Assembly: GCA_963691705.1 (NCBI GenBank)
Contig: OY829537.1
Location: 56,272,304-56,336,303 of the forward strand
Reading direction: 5' to 3'
Origin: Viola odorata
Taxonomy: Eukaryota > Streptophyta > Magnoliopsida > Malpighiales > Violaceae
Length of the DNA: 64,000 nt
The position numbers were made by a program, and so were the translations under genes. Shown here piece by piece: positions 36,078 to 49,727 of the stretch (positions are counted from its first letter, which is position 1; every line of letters begins with the position of its first letter). A model generated the notes under the pieces. The model was not told where the DNA came from. It searched no databases and worked only from the letters and a program-made list of their open reading frames with translations.

Positions 36078-37139
36078 CCGTGTATTTCATATAATTTCTA
36101 ATTAACGCACAAGTTATCCGCGATGTGATAAAATAATGACATGCTCAAGTTAAGGGATGTTCAAAAACGTAGTTTTTTTCTTTTTCATGCTAAAACTTAC
36201 CTCACATGCTAAGTTTTCATGCCAATTTCATTTCATTTGCTTCAATTTGATTGTATGATGTCTTGACTAATTAATTGCAATATATGCATATTATTTAGCT
36301 TGTTATTTCATTTGAAATTTGCCACTGTTTCCATTTAAAAAACTTGCTATTTTTCGTGGATTTGAGTTGCTGCCATGCTTGGGGTTTATTTGGGGTTGAT
36401 TTGAGTGAGTTCTAACATGTAAGTGTCACCTTCGTCACCGACCATGGCACCAGCGACATGATGAGGAAGAAGAGAGTGGATTTGCGGGAAAGAAAGGAAA
36501 GAAAGGTGATGGGCTTGGCTTTTGCGAAGCCCATTTATTTTAACTTAAATTTTGGATAAATTCCAAGCCCATTTTTTGTTCTCCAAATTAAGAAAACAGG
36601 CCTAAGCCCGACCTAATAGATTTTCGTATGTTAAAATGTCGCATTATTTTCGTGCATCATTTTCGTGTTTTATTTAAATGTTCGTATGCCATGTTTATTA
36701 AATTGTATGCTTAAATCGTATGGTTGTTTAATATTTCGTATAAATGCTTGATTAATTATTTTGACTTGTTGTAATTCTTTTAATTATTTATCTTAGTTGT
36801 TGTAATAATTAGTTAATGCTTTAATTATTTCACTTGTTGTAATAATTAGCTAGATTAATTATTCCGATCTCCAATTTGTAATAATTAGTGAGGTAATTAG
36901 TAAATATCGTGTATGTTCGCTATACTTACGCTATTATTGCTCGTTGCTCATCGTTCGGGGCTCGTCAAAAAAGGTAAGATTAACTTAAACTCTTTTATTT
37001 AATTTTTTATGCTTTGAATGAATGTCTTTTAGACACTCATGAAAGAAAAAAAGCGTAAAGGCCCAAGATGCTCGGAGGGATATAATTGTGACTGCTTACG
37101 TCTAAAATATGTCATCCATATAAGAGTTATTAGGCACGA
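36078..37139 (+). repeat. Monomer M36, type Q, 1062 bp
   Basis: Has 'ccatggcacc' and private 'gtggatttgcggg'. Confidence 0.95.
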
Positions 37140-38200
37140 CCGTGTATTTCATATAATTTCTAATTAACGCACAAGTTATCCGCGATGTGATAAAATAATG
37201 ACATGCTCAAGTTAAGGGATGTTGAAAAACGTAGTTTTTTTCTTTTTCATGCTAAAACTTACCTCACATGCTAAGTTTTCATGCCAATTTCATTTCATTT
37301 GCTTCAATTTGATTGTATGATGTCTTGACTAATTAATTGCAATATATGCATATTATTTAGCTTGTTATTTCATTTGAAATTTGCCACTGTTTCCATTTAA
37401 AAAACTTGCTATTTTTCGTGGATTTGAGTTGCTGCCATGCTTGGGGTTTATTTGGGGTTGATTTGAGTGAGTTCTAACATGTAAGTGTCACCTTCGTCAC
37501 CGACCATGGCGCCAGCGACATGATGAGGAAGAAGAGAGTGGGTTTGCGGGAAAGAAAGGAAAGAAAGGTGATGGGCTTGGTTTTTGCGAAGCCCATTTAT
37601 TTTAACTTAAATTTTGGATAAATTCCAAGCCCATTTTTTGTTCTCCAAATTAAGAAAACAGGCCTAAGCCCGACCTAATAGATTTTCGTATGTTAAAACG
37701 TCGCATTATTTTCGTGCATCATTTTCGTGTTTTATTTAAATGTTCGTATGCCATGTTTATTAAATTGTATGCTTAAATCGTATGGTTGTTTAATATTTCG
37801 TATAAATGCTTGATTAATTATTTTCACTTGTCGTAATTCTTTTAATTATTTATCTTTGTTGTTGTAATAATTAGGTAATGCTTTAATTATTTCACTTGTT
37901 GTAATAATTAGCTAGATTAATTATTCCGAAATCCAATTTGTAATAATTAGGAGGTAATTAGTAAAAATTGTGTATGTTCGCTAGACTTACGCTATTATTG
38001 CTCGTTGCTCATCGTTCGGGGCTCGTCAAAAAAGGTAAGATTAACTTAAACTCTTTTATTTATTTATTTATGCTTTGAATGAATGTCTTTTAGACACACA
38101 TGAACGAAATAAAGCCTGAAGGCCCAAGATGCTCGTAGGGATATATTTGTGACTGCTTACATCTAAAACATGTCATGGATATAAAGGTTAATAGGCAAGA
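37140..38200 (+). repeat. Monomer M37, type R, 1061 bp
   Basis: Standard R with 'gttgaaaaacg'. Confidence 0.95.
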
Positions 38201-39246
38201 TCGTGTATGTCATATAATTTCTAATGAACGCACAAGTTATCCGCGATGTGATAAAATGATGACATGCTCAATTTAAGGAATGTTCAAAAACGTAGATTTT
38301 TTCTTTTTTCATGCTAAGTTTTCATGCCAATTTCATTTCCTTTGCTTCAATTTGATTGTATGATGTCTTGAGTAATTAATAGCAATATATGCATATTAAT
38401 TAGCTTGTTATTTGATGTGAAATTTTGCCACTGTTTCCGTTTCAAAAACATGCTATTTTTAGCGGATTTGAGTTGCTGCCATGCTTGGGGTTTATTTGGG
38501 GTCGATTTGAGTGAGTTCTAACATGTAAGTGTCACCTTGGTCACCGACCATGGCGCGAGCGACGTGATGAGGAAGAAGAGAGTGGGTTTGGCGGGAAAGA
38601 AAGGAAGGAAAGGTGATGGGCTTGGCTTTGGTGAAGCCCATTTGTTTTAACTTAAATTTCGGATTAATTCCAAGCCCATTTTTTGTTGTCCAAATTAAGA
38701 AAATGGGCCTAAGCCCGACCCATTAGATTTTCGTATGTTAAAACGTCGCATTATTTTCGTGCATCATTTTCGTGTTTTATTTAAATGTTCGTATGCCATG
38801 TTTATTAAATTGTATGCTTAAATCGTATGGTTGTTTAATATTTCGTATAAATGCTTGATTAATTATTTTGACTTGTTGTAATTCTTTTAATTATTTATCT
38901 TAGTTGTTGTAATAATTAGTTAATGCTTTAATTATTTCACTTGTTGTAATAATTAGCTAGATTAATTATTGCGATCTCCAATTTGTAATAATTAGTGAGG
39001 TAATTAGTAAAAATCGTGTATGTTCGCTATACTTACACTATTATTTCTCGTTGCTCATCGTTTGGGGATCGTCAAAAAAGGAAATATTAACTTAAACTCT
39101 TTTATTTAATTTTTTATGCTTTGAATGAATGTCTTTTAGGCACTCATGAAAGAAAAAAAGCGTAAAGGCCCAAGATGCTCGGAGGGATATAATTGTGACT
39201 GCTTACGTCTAAAATATGTCATCCATATAAGAGTTATTAGGCACGA
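38201..39246 (+). repeat. Monomer M38, type P, 1046 bp
   Basis: Last complete P of the domain; private 'cttttaggcactc'. Confidence 0.95.
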
Positions 39247-40309
39247 CCGTGTATTTCATATAATTTCTAATTAACGCACAAGTTATCCGCGATGTGATAA
39301 AATAATGACATGCTCAAGTTAAGGGATGTTCAAAAACGTAGTTTTTTTCTTTTTCATGCTAAAACTTACCTCACATGCTAAGTTTTCATGCCAATTTCAT
39401 TTCATTTGCTTCAATTTGATTGTATGATGTCTTGACTAATTAATTGCAATATATGCATATTATTTAGCTTGTTATTTCATTTGAAATTTGCCACTGTTTC
39501 CATTTAAAAAACTTGCTATTTTTCGTGGATTTGAGTTGCTGCCATGCTTGGGGTTTATTTGGGGTTGATTTGAGTGAGTTCTAACATGTAAGTGTCACCT
39601 TGGTCACCGACCATGGCGCGAGCGACGTGATGAGGAAGAAGAGAGTGGGTTTGGCGGGAAAGAAAGGAAGGAAAGGTGATGGGCTTGGCTTTGGTGAAGC
39701 CCATTTGTTTTAACTTAAATTTCGGATTAATTCCAAGCCCATTTTTTGTTGTCCAAATTAAGAAAATGGGCCTAAGCCCGACCCATTAGATTTTCGTATG
39801 TTAAAACGTCGCATTATTTTCGTGCATCATTTTCGTGTTTTATTTAAATGTTCGTATGCCATGTTTATTAAATTGTATGCTTAAATCGTATGGTTGTTTA
39901 ATATTTCGTATAAATGCTTGATTAATTATTTTGACTTGTTGTAATTCTTTTAATTATTTATCTTAGTTGTTGTAATAATTAGTTAATGCTTTAATTATTT
40001 CACTTGTTGTAATAATTAGCTAGATTAATTATTGCGATCTCCAATTTGTAATAATTAGTGAGGTAATTAGTAAAAATCGTGTATGTTCGCTATACTTACA
40101 CTATTATTTCTCGTTGCTCATCGTTTGGGGATCGTCAAAAAAGGAAATATTAACTTAAACTCTTTTATTTAATTTTTTATGCTTTGAATGAATGTCTTTT
40201 AGACACTCATGAACGAAATAAAGCGTGAAGGCCCAAGATGCTCGCAGGTATATATTTGTGACTGCTTACGTCTAAAACATGTCATGGATATAAGAGTTAA
40301 TAGACACGA
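39247..40309 (+). repeat. Monomer M39, Q/P mosaic, 1063 bp
   Basis: Q front up to about 39600. It then has P sequence ('ccttggtcacc', 'ggcgcgagcgacg', 'aaatttcgg', 'tttggggatcg') and a B-type tail ('gaacgaaataaagcgtgaag'). Confidence 0.93.
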
Positions 40310-41372
40310 CCGTGTATGTCATATAATTTCTAATGAACGCACAAGTTATCAATGATGTGATAAAATGATGACATGCTCAATTTAAGGGATGTTCAAAAAC
40401 GTAGTTTTTTTCTTTTTCATGCTAAAACTTACCTCACATGCTAAGTTTTCATGCCAATTTCATTTCCTTTGCTTCAATTTGATTGTATGATGTCTTGACT
40501 AATTAATTGAAATATATGCATATTATTCAGCTTGTTATTTCATTTGAAATTTACCACTGTTTCCATTTAAAAAACTTGCTATTTTTCGTGGATTTGAGTT
40601 GCTGCCATGCTTGGGGTTTATTTGGGGTTGATTTGAGTGAGTTCTAACATGTAAGTGTCACCTTCGTCACCGACCATGGCGCCAGCGACGTGATGAGGAA
40701 GAAGAGAGTGGGTTTGGTGGGAAAGAAAGGAAGGAAAGGTGATGGGCTTGGCTTTGGTGAAGCCCATTTGTTTTAACTTAAATTTTGGATTAATTCCAAA
40801 CCCATTTTTTGTTGTCCAAATGAAGAAAATGGGCCTAAGCCTGACCCATTAGATTTTCGTATGTTAAAACGTCGCATTATTTTCGTGCATCATTTTCGTG
40901 TTTTATTTAAATGTTCATATGCCATGTTTATTAAATTGTATGCTTAAATCGTATGGTTGTTTAATATTTCGTATAAATGCTTGATTAATTATTTTGACTT
41001 GTTGTAATTCTTTTAATTATTTATCTTAGTTGTTGTAATAATTAGTTAATGCTTTAATTATTTCACTTGTTGTAATAATTAGCTAGATTAATTATTGCGA
41101 TCTCCAATTTGTAATAATTAGTGAGGTAATTAGTAAATATCGTGTATGTTCGCTATACTTACGCTATTATTGCTCGTTGCTCATCGTTCGGGGCTCGTCA
41201 AAAAAGGTAAGATTAACTTAAACTCTTTTATTTAATTTTTTATGCTTTGAATGAATGTCTTTTAGACACTCATGAAAGAAAAAAAGCGTAAAGGCCCAAG
41301 ATGCTCGGAGGGATATAATTGTGACTGCTTACGTCTAAAATATGTCATCCATATAAGAGTTATTAGGCACGA
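40310..41372 (+). repeat. Monomer M40, B/D mosaic, 1063 bp
   Basis: Starts 'gtatgtcat' with private 'gttatcaatgatg', then becomes D-type ('gaaatatatgcat', 'attattcagc', 'aagcctgaccc') from about 40385. The E2F-like site is altered to tttggtgggaaa. Confidence 0.93.
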
Positions 41373-42435
41373 CCGTGTATTTCATATAATTTCTAATTAA
41401 CGCACAAGTTATCCGCGATGTGATAAAATAATGACATGCTCAAGTTAAGGGATGTTAAAAAACGTAGTTTTTTTCTTTTTCATGCTAAAACTTACCTCAC
41501 ATGCTAAGTTTTCATGCCAATTTCATTTCATTTGCTTCAATTTGATTGTATGATGTCTTGACTAATTAATTGCAATATATGCATATTATTTAGCTTGTTA
41601 TTTCATTTGAAATTTGCCACTGTTTCCATTTAAAAAACTTGCTATTTTTCGTGGATTTGAGTTGCTGCCATGCTTGGGGTTTATTTGGGGTTGATTTGAG
41701 TGAGTTCTAACATGTAAGTGTCACCTTCGTCACCGACCATGGCGCCAGCGACGTGATGAGGAAGAAGAGAGTGGGTTTGGCGGGAAAGAAAGGAAGGAAA
41801 GGTGATGGGCTTGGCTTTGGTGAAGCCCATTTGTTTTAACTTAAATTTTGGATTAATTCCAAACCCATTTTTTGTTGTCCAAATGAAGAAAATGGGCCTA
41901 AGCCTGACCCATTAGATTTTCGTATGTTAAAACGTCGCATTATTTTCGTGCATCATTTTCGTGTTTTATTTAAATGTTCATATGCCATGTTTATTAAATT
42001 GTATGCTTAAATCGTATGGTTGTTTAATATTTCGTATAAATGCTTGATTAATTATTTTGACTTGTTGTAATTCTTTTAATTATTTATCTTAGTTGTTGTA
42101 ATAATTAGTTAATGCTTTAATTATTTCACTTGTTGTAATAATTAGCTAGATTAATTATTCCGATCTCCAATTTGTAATAATTAGTGAGGTAATTAGTAAA
42201 TATCGTGTATGTTCGCTATACTTACGCTATTATTGCTCGATGCTCATCGTTCGGGGCTCGTCAAAAAAGGTAAGATTAACTTAAACTCTTTTATTTAATT
42301 TTTTATGCTTTGAATGAATGTCTTTTAGACACTCATGAAAGAAAAAAAGCGTAAAGGCCCAAGATGCTCGGAGGGATATAATTGTGACTGCTTACGTCTA
42401 AAATATGTCATCCATATAAGAGTTATTAGGCACGA
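41373..42435 (+). repeat. Monomer M41, Q/D mosaic, 1063 bp
   Basis: Q front; D from about 41750 ('gacgtgatg', intact E2F-like site, 'aaatgaagaaaatggg'). Private 'tgctcgatgctc'. Confidence 0.93.
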
Positions 42436-43496
42436 CCGTGTATTTCATATAATTTCTAATTAACGCACAAGTTATCCGCGATGTGATAAAATAATGACAT
42501 GCTCAAGTTAAGGGATGTTCAAAAACGTAGTTTTTTTCTTTTTCATGCTAAAACTTACCTCACATGCTAAGTTTTCATGCCAATTTCATTTCATTTGCTT
42601 CAATTTGATTGTATGATGTCTTGACTAATTAATTGCAATATATGCATATTATTTAGCTTGTTATTTCATTTGAAATTTGCCACTGTTTCCATTTAAAAAA
42701 CTTGCTATTTTTCGTGGATTTGAGTTGCTGCCATGCTTGGGGTTTATTTGGGGTTGATTTGAGTGAGTTCTAACATGTAAGTGTCACCTTCGTCACCGAC
42801 CATGGCGCCAGCGACATGATGAGGAAGAAGAGAGTGGGTTTGCGGGAAAGAAAGGAAAGAAAGGTGATGGGCTTGGTTTTTGCGAAGCCCATTTATTTTA
42901 ACTTAAATTTTGGATAAATTCCAAGCCCATTTTTTGTTCTCCAAATTAAGAAAACAGGCCTAAGCCCGACCTAATAGATTTTCGTATGTTAAAACGTCGC
43001 ATTATTTTCGTGCATCATTTTCGTGTTTTATTTAAATGTTCGTATGCCATGTTTATTAAATTGTATGCTTAAATCGTATGGTTGTTTAATATTTCGTATA
43101 AATGCTTGATTAATTATTTTCACTTGTCGTAATTCTTTTAATTATTTATCTTTGTTGTTGTAATAATTAGGTAATGCTTTAATTATTTCACTTGTTGTAA
43201 TAATTAGCTAGATTAATTATTCCGAAATCCAATTTGTAATAATTAGGAGGTAATTAGTAAAAATTGTGTATGTTCGCTAGACTTACGCTATTATTGCTCG
43301 TTGCTCATCGTTCGGGGCTCGTCAAAAAAGGTAATATTAACTTAAACTCTTTTATTTATTTATTTATGCTTTGAATGAATGTCTTTTAGACACACATGAA
43401 CGAAATAAAGCCTGAAGGCCCAAGATGCTCGTAGGGATATATTTGTGACTGCTTACATCTAAAACATGTCATGGATATAAGAGTTAATAGACACGA
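42436..43496 (+). repeat. Monomer M42, type R, 1061 bp
   Basis: R through 'ttacatctaaaacatg', but it ends with 'agacacgaccgtg' where other R copies have 'ggcaagatcgtg'. It has 'ggtaatatt' in place of 'ggtaagatt'. Confidence 0.93.
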
Positions 43497-44557
43497 CCGT
43501 GTATGTCATATAATTTCTAATGAACGCACAAGTTATCCATGATGTGATAAAATGATGACATGCTCAATTTAAGGAATGTTCAAAAACGTAGATTTTTTCT
43601 TTTTCATGCTAAAACTTGCCTCACATGCTAAGTTTTCATGCTAATTTCATTTCCTTTGCTTCAATTTGATTGTAGGATGTCTTGAGTAATTAATTGCAAT
43701 ATACATATTAATTAGCTTGTTATTTGATGTGAAATTTGCCACTGTTTCCATTTAAAAAACTTGCTATTTTTCGTGGATTTGAGTCGCTGCCATGCTTGGG
43801 GTTTATTTGGGGTTGATTTGAGTGAGTTCTAACATGTAAGTGTCACCTTCGTCACCGACCATGGCGCCAGCGACGTGATGAGGAAGAAGAGAGTGGGTTT
43901 GGCGGGAAAGAAAGGAAGGAAAGGTGATGGGGCTTGGCTTTGGTGAAGCCCATTTGTTTTAACTTAAATTTTGGATTAATTCCAAGCCCATTTTTTGTTG
44001 TCCAAATTAAGAAAATGGGCCTAAGCCCGACCCATTAAATTTTCGTATGTTAAAACGTCGCATTATTTTCGTCCATCATTTTCGTGTTTTATTTAAATGT
44101 TCGTATGCCATGTTTATTAAATTGTATGCTTAAATCGTATGGTTGTTTAATATTTCTATAAATGCTTGATTAATTATTTTGACTTGTTGTAATTCTTTTA
44201 ATTATTTATCTTAGTTGTTGTAATAATTAGGTAATGCTTTAATTATTTCACTTGTTGTAATAATTAGCTAGATTAATTTTTCCGATCTCCAATTTGTAAT
44301 AATTAGGGAGGTAATTCGTAAAAATCGTGTATGTTCTCTATACTTACGCTATTATTGCTCGTTGCTCATCGTTCGGGGCTCGTCAAAAAAGGTAATATTA
44401 ACTTAAACTCTTTTATTTATTTATTTATGCTTTGAATGAATGTCTTTTAGACACACATGAACGAAATAAAGCCTGAAGGCCCAAGATGCTCGTAGGGATA
44501 TATTTGTGACTGCTTACATCTAAAACATGTCATGGATATAAAAGTTAATAGGCAAGA
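43497..44557 (+). repeat. Monomer M43, C/F/R mosaic, 1061 bp
   Basis: C-like front without the 13-bp deletion ('catgctaagttttcatgctaa'), F-like middle ('cgtccatc', 'tttctataaatg'), R-like tail ('cacacatg', 'ggcaagatcg'). Three parental types in one monomer. Confidence 0.92.
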
Positions 44558-45600
44558 TCGTGTATGTCATATAATTTCTAATCAATGCACAAGTTATCCG
44601 CGATGTGATAAAATGATGACATGCTCAATTTAAGGAATGTTCAAAAACGTAGATTTTTTCTTTTTTCATGCTAAGTTTTCATGCCAATTTCATTTCCTTT
44701 GCTTCAATTTGATTGTATGATGTCTTGAGAAATTAATAGCAATATATGCATATTATTTAGCTTGTTATTTCATTTGAAATTTGCCACTGTTTCCATTTAA
44801 AAAACTTGCTATTTTTCGTGGATTTGAGTTGCTGCCATGCTTGGGGTTTATTTGGGGTTGATTTGAGTGAGTTCTAACATGTAAGGGTCACCTTCGTCAC
44901 CGACCATGGCGCCAGCGACATGATGAGGAAGAAGAGAGTGGGTTTGCGGGAAAGAAAGGAAAGAAAGGTGATGGGCTTGGCTTTTGCGAAGCCCATTTAT
45001 TTTAACTTAAAATTTGGATAAATTCCAAGCACATTTTTTGTTCTCCAAATTAAGAAAACAGGCCTAAGCCCGACCTAATAGATTTTCGTATGTTAAAACG
45101 TCGCATTATTTTCGTGCATCATTTTCGTGTTTTATTTAAATGTTCGTATGCCATGTTTATTAAAATGTATGCTTAAATCGTATGGTTGTTTAATATTTCG
45201 TATAAATGCTTGATTAATTATTTTCACTTGTTGTAATTCTTTTAATTATTTATCTTTGTTGTTGTAATAATTAGGTAATGCTTTAATTATTTCACTTGTT
45301 GTAATAATTAGCTAGATTAATTATTCCGAAATCCAATTTGTAATAATTAGGAGGTAATTAGTAAAAATTGAGTATGTTCGCTAGACTTACGCTATTATTG
45401 CTCGTTGCTCATCGTTCGGGGCTCGTCAAAAAAGGTAATATTAACTTAAACTCTTTTATTTATTTATTTATGCTTTGAATGAATGTCTTTTAGACACACA
45501 TGAACGAAATAAAGCCTGAAGGCCCAAGATGCTCGTAGGGATATATTTGTGACTGCTTACATCTAAAACATGTCATGGATATAAAAGTTAATAGGCAAGA
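44558..45600 (+). repeat. Monomer M44, P/Q/R mosaic, 1043 bp
   Basis: P-like start with the 19-bp deletion ('taatcaatgc', 'gagaaattaatagc'), Q middle ('gggtttgcggg'), R tail. Private 'aagcacatttt' and 'taaaatgtatg'. Confidence 0.92.
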
Positions 45601-46645
45601 TCGTGTATGTCATATAATTTCTAATGAACGCACAAGTTATCCGCGATGTGATAAAATGATGACATGCTCAATTTAAGGAATGTTCAAAAACGTAGATTTT
45701 TTCTTTTTTCATGCTAAGTTTTCATGCCAATTTCATTTCCTTTGCTTCAATTTGATTGTATGATGTCTTGAGTAATTAATAGCAATATATGCATATTAAT
45801 TAGCTTGTTATTTGATGTGAAATTTTGCCACTGTTTCCGTTTCAAAAACTTCCTATTTTTAGCGGATTTGAGTTGCTGCCATGCTTGGGGTTTATTTAGG
45901 GTTGATTTGAGTGAGTTCTAACATGTAAGTGTCACCTTGGTCACCGACCATGGCGCGAGCGACGTGATGAGGAAGAAGAGAGTGGGTTTGGCGGGAAAGA
46001 AAGGAAGGAAAGGTGATGGGCTTGGCTTTGGTGAAGCCCATTTGTTTTAACTTAAATTTTGGATTAATTCCAAGCCCATTTTTTGTTGTCCAAATTAAGA
46101 AAATGGGCCTAAGCCCGACCCATTAAATTTTCGTATGTTAAAACGTCGCATTATTTTCGTCCATCATTTTCGTGTTTTATTTAAATGTTCGTATGCCATG
46201 TTTATTAAATTGTATGCTTAAATCGTATGGTTGTTTAATATTTCTATAAATGCTTGATTAATTATTTTGACTTGTTGTAATTCTTTTAATTATTTATCTT
46301 AGTTGTTGTAATAATTAGGTAATGCTTTAATTATTTCACTTGTTGTAATAATTAGCTAGATTAATTATTCCGATCTCCAATTTGTAATAATTAGGGAGGT
46401 AATTCGTAAAAATCGTGTATGTTCGCTATACTTACGCTATTATTGCTCGTTGCTCATCGTTCGGGGCTCGTCAAAAAAGGTAATATTAACTTAAACTCTT
46501 TTATTTATTTATTTATGCTTTGAATGAATGTCTTTTAGACACTCATGAACGAAATAAAGCGTGAAGGCCCAAGATGCTCGGAGGTATATATTTGTGACTG
46601 CTTACGTCTAAAACATGTCATGGATATAAGAGTTAATAGACACGA
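45601..46645 (+). repeat. Monomer M45, P/F mosaic, 1045 bp
   Basis: P-like front ('tttttagcgg', 19-bp deletion) with 'tttatttagggttg'. F back half ('attaaattttc', 'cgtccatc', 'aattcgtaaaa'). Confidence 0.93.
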
Positions 46646-47673
46646 CCGTGTAAGTCATATAATTTCTAATTAACGCACAAGTTATCCGTGATGTGATAAA
46701 ATGATGACATGCTCAATTTAAGGAATGTTCAAAAACGTAGATTTTTTCTTTTTCATGCTAAAACTTGCCTCACATGCTATGTTTTCATGCCAATTTCATT
46801 TCCTTTGCTTCAATTTGATTGTATGATGTCTTGAGTAATTAATTGCAATATATGCATATTAATTAGCTTGTTATTTCATGTGAAATTTTTGCCACTGTTT
46901 CCATTTAAAAAACTTGCTATTTTTCATGGATTTGAGTCGCTGCCATGCTTGGGGTTTATTTGGGGTTGGTTTGAGTGAGTTCTAACATGTAAGTGTCACC
47001 TTGCTCACCGACCATGGCGCCAGCGACGTGATGAGGAAGAAGAGAGTGGGTTTGGCGGGAAAGAAAGGAAGGAAAGGTGATAGGCTTGGCTTTGGTGAAG
47101 CCCATTTGTTTTAACTTAAATTTTGGATTAATTCCAAGCCCATTTTTTGTTGTCCAAATTAAGAAAATGGGCCTAAGCCCGACCCATTAGATTTTCGTAT
47201 GTTAAAACGTTGCATTATTTTCGTGCATCATTTTCGTGTTTTATTTAAATGTTCGTATGCCATGTTTATTAAATTGTATGCTTAAATCGTATGGTTGTTT
47301 AATATTTCGTATGAAGGCTGGATTAATTGTTTTGACTTGTTGTAATTGTTTTAATTATTTATCTCAGTTGTTGTAATAATTAGCTAGATTAATTATTTCG
47401 ATCTCCAATTTGTAATAATTAGGGAGGTAATTAGTAAAAATCGTCGATGTTCGCTATACTTACAGTATTATTGCACGTTGCTCATCGTTTGGGGCTTGTC
47501 AAAAAAGGTAAGATTAACTTAAACTCTTTTATTTATTTTTTTATGCTTTGAATAAATGTCTTTTAGACACTCATGAACGAAATAAAGCGTGAAGGCCCAA
47601 GCTGCTCGCAGGTATATATTTGTGACTTCTTACGTCTAAAATATGTCATGGATATAAGAGTTAATAGACACGA
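46646..47673 (+). repeat. Monomer M46, A-like, 1028 bp
   Basis: Has 'gaaatttttgcc', 'ggttggtttgag' and 'cttgctcacc', which define the right-hand A subtype. Private 'cgtatgaaggctgg' weakens the TATA-like site. Confidence 0.95.
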
Positions 47674-48699
47674 CCGTGTATGTCATATAATTTCTAATGA
47701 ACGCACAAGTTATTCGCGATGTGATAAAATGATGACATGCTCAATTTAAGGAATGTTCAAAAACGTAGATTTTTTCTTTTTCATGCTAAAACTTGCCTCA
47801 CATGCTAAGTTTTCACGCCAATTTCATTTCCTTTGCTTCAATTTGATTGTATGATGTCTTGTGTAATTAATTGCAATATATGCATATTAATTAGCTTGTT
47901 ATTTCATGTGAAATTTGCCACTGTTTCCATTTAAAAAACTTGCTATTTTTCGTGGATTTGAGTTGCTGCCATACTTGGGGTTTATTTGGGGTTGATTTGA
48001 GTGAGTTCTAACATATAAGTGTCACCTTGGTCACCGACCATGGCGCCAGCGACGTGATGAGGAAGAAGAGAGTGGGTTTGGCGGGAAAGAAAGGAAGGAA
48101 AGGTGATGGGCTTGGCTTTGGTGAAGCCCATATGTTTTAACATAAATTTTGGATTAATTCCAAGTCCATTTTTTGTTGTCCAAATTAAGAAAATGGGCCT
48201 AAGCCCGACCCATTAGATTTTCGTATGTTAAAATGTCTCATTATTTTCGTGCATCATTTTCGTGTTTTATTTAAATGTTCGTATTCCATGTTTATTAAAT
48301 TGTATGCTTAAATCGTATGGTTGTTTAATATTTCGTATAAAGGCTGGATTAATTGTTTTGACTTGTTGTAATTCTTTTTATTTTTTATCTCAGTTGTTGT
48401 AATAATTAGCTAGATTAATTATTCTGATCTCCAATTTGTAATAACTAGGGAGGTAATTAGTAAAAATCGTGTATGTTCGCTATACTTACACTATTATTGC
48501 TCGTTGCTCATCGTTTGGGGCTCGTCAAAAAAGGTAATATTAACTTAAACTCTTTTATTTATTTTTTTATGCTTTGAATGAATGTCTTTTAGACACTCAT
48601 GAACGAAATAAAGCGTGAAGGCCCAAGATGCTCGCAGGTATATATTTGTGACTGCTTACGTCTAAAACATGTCATGGATATAAGAGTTAATAGACACGA
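47674..48699 (+). repeat. Monomer M47, B-like, 1026 bp
   Basis: Right-hand B subtype with 'ccatacttgg', 'aacatataag' and 'cgtattccatg'; private 'gttattcgcg'. Confidence 0.95.
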
Positions 48700-49727
48700 C
48701 CGTGTAAGTCATATAATTTCTAATTAACGCACAAGTTATCCGCGATGTGATAAAATGATGACATGCTCAATTTAAGGAATGTTCAAAAACGTAGATTTTT
48801 TCTTTTTCATGCTAAAACTTGCCTCACATGCTATGTTTTCATGCCAATTTCATTTCCTTTGCTTCAATTTGATTGTATGATGTCTTGAGTAATTAATTGC
48901 AATATATGCATATTAATTAGCTTGTTATTTCATGTGAAATTTTTGCCACTGTTTCCATTTTAAAAACTTGCTATTTTTCATGGATTTGAGTCGCTGCCAT
49001 GCTTGGGGTTTATTTGGGGTTGGTTTGAGTGAGTTCTAACATGTAAGTGTCACCTTGCTCACCGACCATGGCGCCAGCGACGTGATGAGGAAGAAAAGAG
49101 TGGGTTTGGCGGGAAAGAAAGGAAGGAAAGGTGATAGGCTTGGCTTTGGTGAAGCCCATTTGTTTTAACTTAAATTTTGGATTAATTCCAAGCCCATTTT
49201 TTGTTGTCCAAATTAAGAAAATGGGCCTAAGCCCGACCCATTAGATTTTCGTAAGTTAAAACGTTGCATTATTTTCGTGCATCATTTTCGTGTTTTATTT
49301 AAATGTTCGTATGCCATGTTTATTAAATTGTATGCTTAAATCGTATGGTTGTTTAATATTTCGTATAAAGGCTGGATTAATTGTTTTGACTTGTTGTAAT
49401 TGTTTTAATTATTTATCTCAGTTGTTGTAATAATTAGCTAGATTAATTATTTCGATCTCCAATTTGTAATAATTAGGGAGGTAATTAGTAAAAATCGTCG
49501 ATGTTCGCTATACTTACAGTATTATTGCACGTTGCTCATCGTTTGGGGCTTGTCAAAAAAGGTAAGATTAACTTAAACTCTTTTATTTATTTTTTTATGC
49601 TTTGAATAAATGTCTTTTAGACACTCATGAACGAAATAAAGCGTGAAGGCCCAAGCTGCTCGCAGGTATATATTTGTGACTTCTTACGTCTAAAATATGT
49701 CATGGATATAAGAGTTAATAGACACGA
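48700..49727 (+). repeat. Monomer M48, A-like, 1028 bp
   Basis: A subtype with 'attttaaaaactt'; private 'cgtaagttaaaacg'. Confidence 0.95.

Larger units (their letters stand above)
33970..38200 (+). repeat. P-Q-Q-R tetramer unit, 4231 bp (second)
   Basis: It has the same length and order as 23434-27664 but lacks that unit's private variants (M34 reads 'ccaatttgtaataa' and 'aacttaaact'). It is therefore not its immediate duplicate. M36 carries a private 'gtggatttgcggg'. The next P starts at 38201, after which the regular order ends. Confidence 0.92.
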
